Part shown: piece by piece, positions 32,321 to 34,306 of the stretch | How positions within the stretch are numbered: the stretch's first letter is position 1 | Layout of the letters: every line of letters begins with the position of its first letter | Notes under the pieces: model-generated | Databases searched by the model: none | What the model saw: only the letters and a program-made list of their open reading frames with translations | What the model was told of the DNA's origin: nothing | Source: an uncultured Porphyromonadaceae bacterium | Lineage (GTDB): Bacteria; Bacteroidota; Bacteroidia; Bacteroidales; Muribaculaceae | Length of the DNA stretch: 34,306 bases | Direction: 5' to 3' | Assembly (NCBI GenBank): GCA_947177185.1 | Contig: CAMWTJ010000020.1 | Coordinates: 1-34,306, forward strand | Position numbers and translations under genes: made by a program

Positions 32321-34180
32321 ATGAAACACCAGATATACGCGCTGCTCATGGCCGGCGCATGCGCCCTCGCCGGATGCGACGACGCACTCGACACAGTCAA
32401 CTATTCCAAGTACGACACCTCGTCCTTCCCCACATCGCAGAAAGATGCCGAGCAGATAGTAACCAGCATCTACAACCGGCTCGGCGAGGTCTACAAGGCC
32501 CCGGAAGGCGCCACAATATTCATACACAACCTCGCCGGCGACGAAATGTTCGGTGGCGGCTCCACATCCAATTCCGGCGCGCAGGGCCTTGACCGACTCA
32601 TGTATTCGAGCCTCGACAACAGCACCGTGCAGGGCACCTGGAAAACGATGTACGAGATAGTGTTCCGCTCCAACTACGCCATTGAGCAGATTCCGCTCAT
32701 CCCTGACGCGGAATTCGCCGTCGCCGGATGGAAAGACTATCTTCTCGGGCAGGCATATTTCATGCGTGCGTGGGCCAACTGGGAGATGGCGAGCCTCTAC
32801 GAAACCTTCCCTCTGCTCACATCCACCGAAGTGGCCAACCTGCCACGCAGCGGCGTCGACGAAATATATACCGCCATAAAAGACGACCTGCTGCTGGCCA
32901 TCGACCTCATGCCCGCACGCTACGGATATTCGCGCGAGGACGGCATGGCCGGACGCGCCACACGCTACGCCGCCCAGGCCCTCCTCGGACGCGTATGGCT
33001 CTTTTACACGGGTTTCTACTCCAAGCCCGACCTTGCGGGACTGGGACGCGATAAGGTGGTGGCCATGCTCAAGGACTGCCGCGACAACTCCGGCTTCGGA
33101 CTCGAGGACGACCCGCGCGAGATATGGCCGTACACCAACGAGTTTTCTTCGGGATTCGCCTTCAACACAGATTTCGATACCTACGCGTCGCGAAACGGCC
33201 TGCACTGGGTGGGAAACCACTCCAAGGAAACCATTTGGGCCTGCCATTTCACTCTCATGCTCGGACACAGCAACACCAACTACAACCGCATGGGCGAATA
33301 CTTCGGACTGCGAAACCCGAAATCGGCTCCCAACGCCGAAAACTATCCCTACGGCATCGGCTACACCAACGGCACCGTCAACCCCCGGATGGTGGAGGAC
33401 TGGGCCACCGACCCGGACTATGGATTCGACGACAAGCGTCTGTGGGGCTCGGTGCTCTCGGTCGACAACGCTTCCGAGATTTACGGAGGCGGCAGCGGCG
33501 GCAGCTGGATGGCCGGACAGCCCACGGAGCTGCCACAGCACACAGGCAACGACCCTAAGGAGGTGGAAAAGACCCTTTTCCACAATAAAAAGTACATAGT
33601 GTCCACTTGCTACTCCGGCTCCGACGCATCCACCATCTACAAAAACTTTTTCTATGCCTATGGCGGAGGACTCGAAAACAGCAATCAGTACGACAACCGC
33701 AACGATGCCATCTACATACGCTACGCCGACGTGCTCCTTATGCTCGACGAGCTGGAGCAGACGTCGGCCGGCATGGACCGTCTGCGCGTGCGCGCCGGAC
33801 TCAAACCCTATGGAAGCTACACCTTCGAGCGCCTGCAGAAAGAGCGCCGCTACGAATTCGTGTTCGAAGGAGTGCGCTTCAACGACCTGCGCCGCTGGTA
33901 CCCCGCCACGGCAGGCGCTGTCATAAGCGACAATCAGCGCGGCGCGTACATACAGTACATGGGTGCGCGAGTGCCCGGCGGATATGCCGAAATAGCAGGC
34001 AACGGCCTTCAGAAGCGCTACGAGGAAACACGCGGTTTCATGCCCGTGCCTTCCAAGCAGATCATACTTACCGAGCAGGTGCTCACGCAGACCCCGGGCT
34101 GGGGCGACGGCTTCGACTGGCAGTTCTCCAACGGTAGCCTGCCTTATCCCGTGAGCTACGACGAGTCGCTAAAGGAATAG
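32321..34180 (+). CDS. SusD/RagB-family nutrient-binding lipoprotein
   Basis: Predicted 619-residue surface lipoprotein that captures substrate over its SusC partner. The lipobox LAGC puts the lipidated Cys at residue 19, followed by acidic DDA. TPR-like helices follow, with DAEQIVTSIYNRLGEVYKAP and FMRAWANWEMASLYETFPLL. The C-terminal part carries the family motif RLQKERRYEFVFEGVRFNDLRRW. It starts 12 nt after susC, so they are cotranscribed. Long variable loops rich in Asn, Tyr and Gly (about 280-460) probably form the ligand site, but the substrate cannot be read from the sequence. Confidence 0.95.
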   Translation: MKHQIYALLMAGACALAGCDDALDTVNYSKYDTSSFPTSQKDAEQIVTSIYNRLGEVYKAPEGATIFIHNLAGDEMFGGGSTSNSGAQGLDRLMYSSLDNSTVQGTWKTMYEIVFRSNYAIEQIPLIPDAEFAVAGWKDYLLGQAYFMRAWANWEMASLYETFPLLTSTEVANLPRSGVDEIYTAIKDDLLLAIDLMPARYGYSREDGMAGRATRYAAQALLGRVWLFYTGFYSKPDLAGLGRDKVVAMLKDCRDNSGFGLEDDPREIWPYTNEFSSGFAFNTDFDTYASRNGLHWVGNHSKETIWACHFTLMLGHSNTNYNRMGEYFGLRNPKSAPNAENYPYGIGYTNGTVNPRMVEDWATDPDYGFDDKRLWGSVLSVDNASEIYGGGSGGSWMAGQPTELPQHTGNDPKEVEKTLFHNKKYIVSTCYSGSDASTIYKNFFYAYGGGLENSNQYDNRNDAIYIRYADVLLMLDELEQTSAGMDRLRVRAGLKPYGSYTFERLQKERRYEFVFEGVRFNDLRRWYPATAGAVISDNQRGAYIQYMGARVPGGYAEIAGNGLQKRYEETRGFMPVPSKQIILTEQVLTQTPGWGDGFDWQFSNGSLPYPVSYDESLKE

Positions 34181-34306
34181 AGCTATAGCTCCGGCGGCAT
34201 CTCAGTCGCAGCGGCCGGAGATGTGTTTTCCCGATAGATTATAAAGGCGGCTGTAAGACCCCGTTCCCCATTGTTCACGCCGGGGCTGTCAAGCATCGGG
34301 GGGGGC
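34181..34306. other. Non-coding tail after susD, weak hairpin, no gene recognised
   Basis: No coding region is evident. A 7-bp inverted repeat (CTCCGGC at 34189-34195, GCCGGAG at 34214-34220) has an 18-nt loop and no T-tract, so it is a poor terminator candidate. GAGCTATAGCTC (34180-34191) is a short perfect palindrome spanning the stop codon. CCCCG and CGGGG near 34258-34285 could form another weak stem. The window ends in a run of eight G and a C. Confidence 0.4.

Noticed and set aside
29348-33583. A 1411-codon open frame on the minus strand opposite susC and susD
   Set aside because: It spans two well-supported genes, has low-complexity Val/Gly/His/Ala-rich translation with no domain, and is explained by strong third-position GC bias on the coding strand.
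34189-34220. Hairpin after susD as a terminator
   Set aside because: Only 7 bp with an 18-nt loop and no T-tract; more genes of the same operon may lie beyond the window.
34297-34306. Run of eight G at the right edge
   Set aside because: Could be real, but a homopolymer at the end of the sequence is as likely to be a contig-end or sequencing artefact; no claim is made.
1-34306. CRISPR arrays, tRNA or rRNA genes, insertion sequences, phage attachment sites
   Set aside because: None seen: no regularly spaced repeats, no cloverleaf-like or rRNA-like stretches, no transposase or integrase motifs.

Overview
The window reads as chromosomal DNA from a Bacteroidales bacterium (phylum Bacteroidota). 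The evidence is a SusC/SusD pair with a FecR/ECF-sigma regulator, Bacteroidetes-type -7 elements (TAnnTTTG), starts without Shine-Dalgarno sequences, and a Bacteroidetes-style division/cell-wall (dcw) cluster. High GC together with an oxalate-degradation operon makes family Muribaculaceae (S24-7) the most likely source; that assignment is inference. No rRNA, tRNA, CRISPR array, transposase or phage gene was recognised.

Layout: (1) 1-1249, the terminator of an off-window gene, a promoter and an AraJ/YdhP-like MFS exporter on the + strand. (2) 20312 down to 1203 is one uninterrupted minus-strand gene run of about 19 kb: rsmH, ftsL-like, ftsI (PBP with PASTA), murE, mraY, murD, ftsW, murG, murC, ftsQ, ftsA, ftsZ, then a sirtuin, a DUF4271 membrane protein, a HemD-like protein, rnpA, yidD and a short TatD hydrolase. 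Many junctions are 4-nt ATGA overlaps. Together these genes make lipid II (MurE has the meso-DAP motif DNPR), polymerise septal peptidoglycan (FtsW/FtsI), assemble the Z ring (FtsZ/FtsA/FtsQ/FtsL), and add RNase P protein and a YidD insertion factor. mraZ is missing from its usual place upstream of rsmH. (3) 20313-20528 is an AT-rich divergent control region. (4) 20529-24740 is an oxalate operon on the + strand: formyl-CoA transferase (frc), oxalyl-CoA decarboxylase (oxc), a structured 90-nt intercistronic element, an AEC-family carrier that probably moves oxalate or formate, and a strong intrinsic terminator.

(5) 24760-26865 holds a secreted TPR-like protein and, convergent and overlapping by 18 nt, a secreted alkaline phosphatase. 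(6) 26927-34180 holds an anti-sigma FecR and ECF sigma factor (minus strand), divergent from a SusC-type TonB-dependent transporter with an STN signalling domain and its SusD lipoprotein (plus strand). This is the start of a glycan-uptake locus whose enzymes, if any, lie beyond the right edge. Its substrate cannot be read from the sequence.

The most interesting content is the oxalate operon. It has a complete Frc/Oxc catalytic pair, an AEC carrier in the place where Oxalobacter uses the MFS antiporter OxlT, an altered Frc glycine loop, a large intercistronic RNA structure and a repeat-bearing promoter region shared with the cell-division cluster. The translational coupling of a sirtuin lacking zinc-finger cysteines to ftsZ is a second point worth following.
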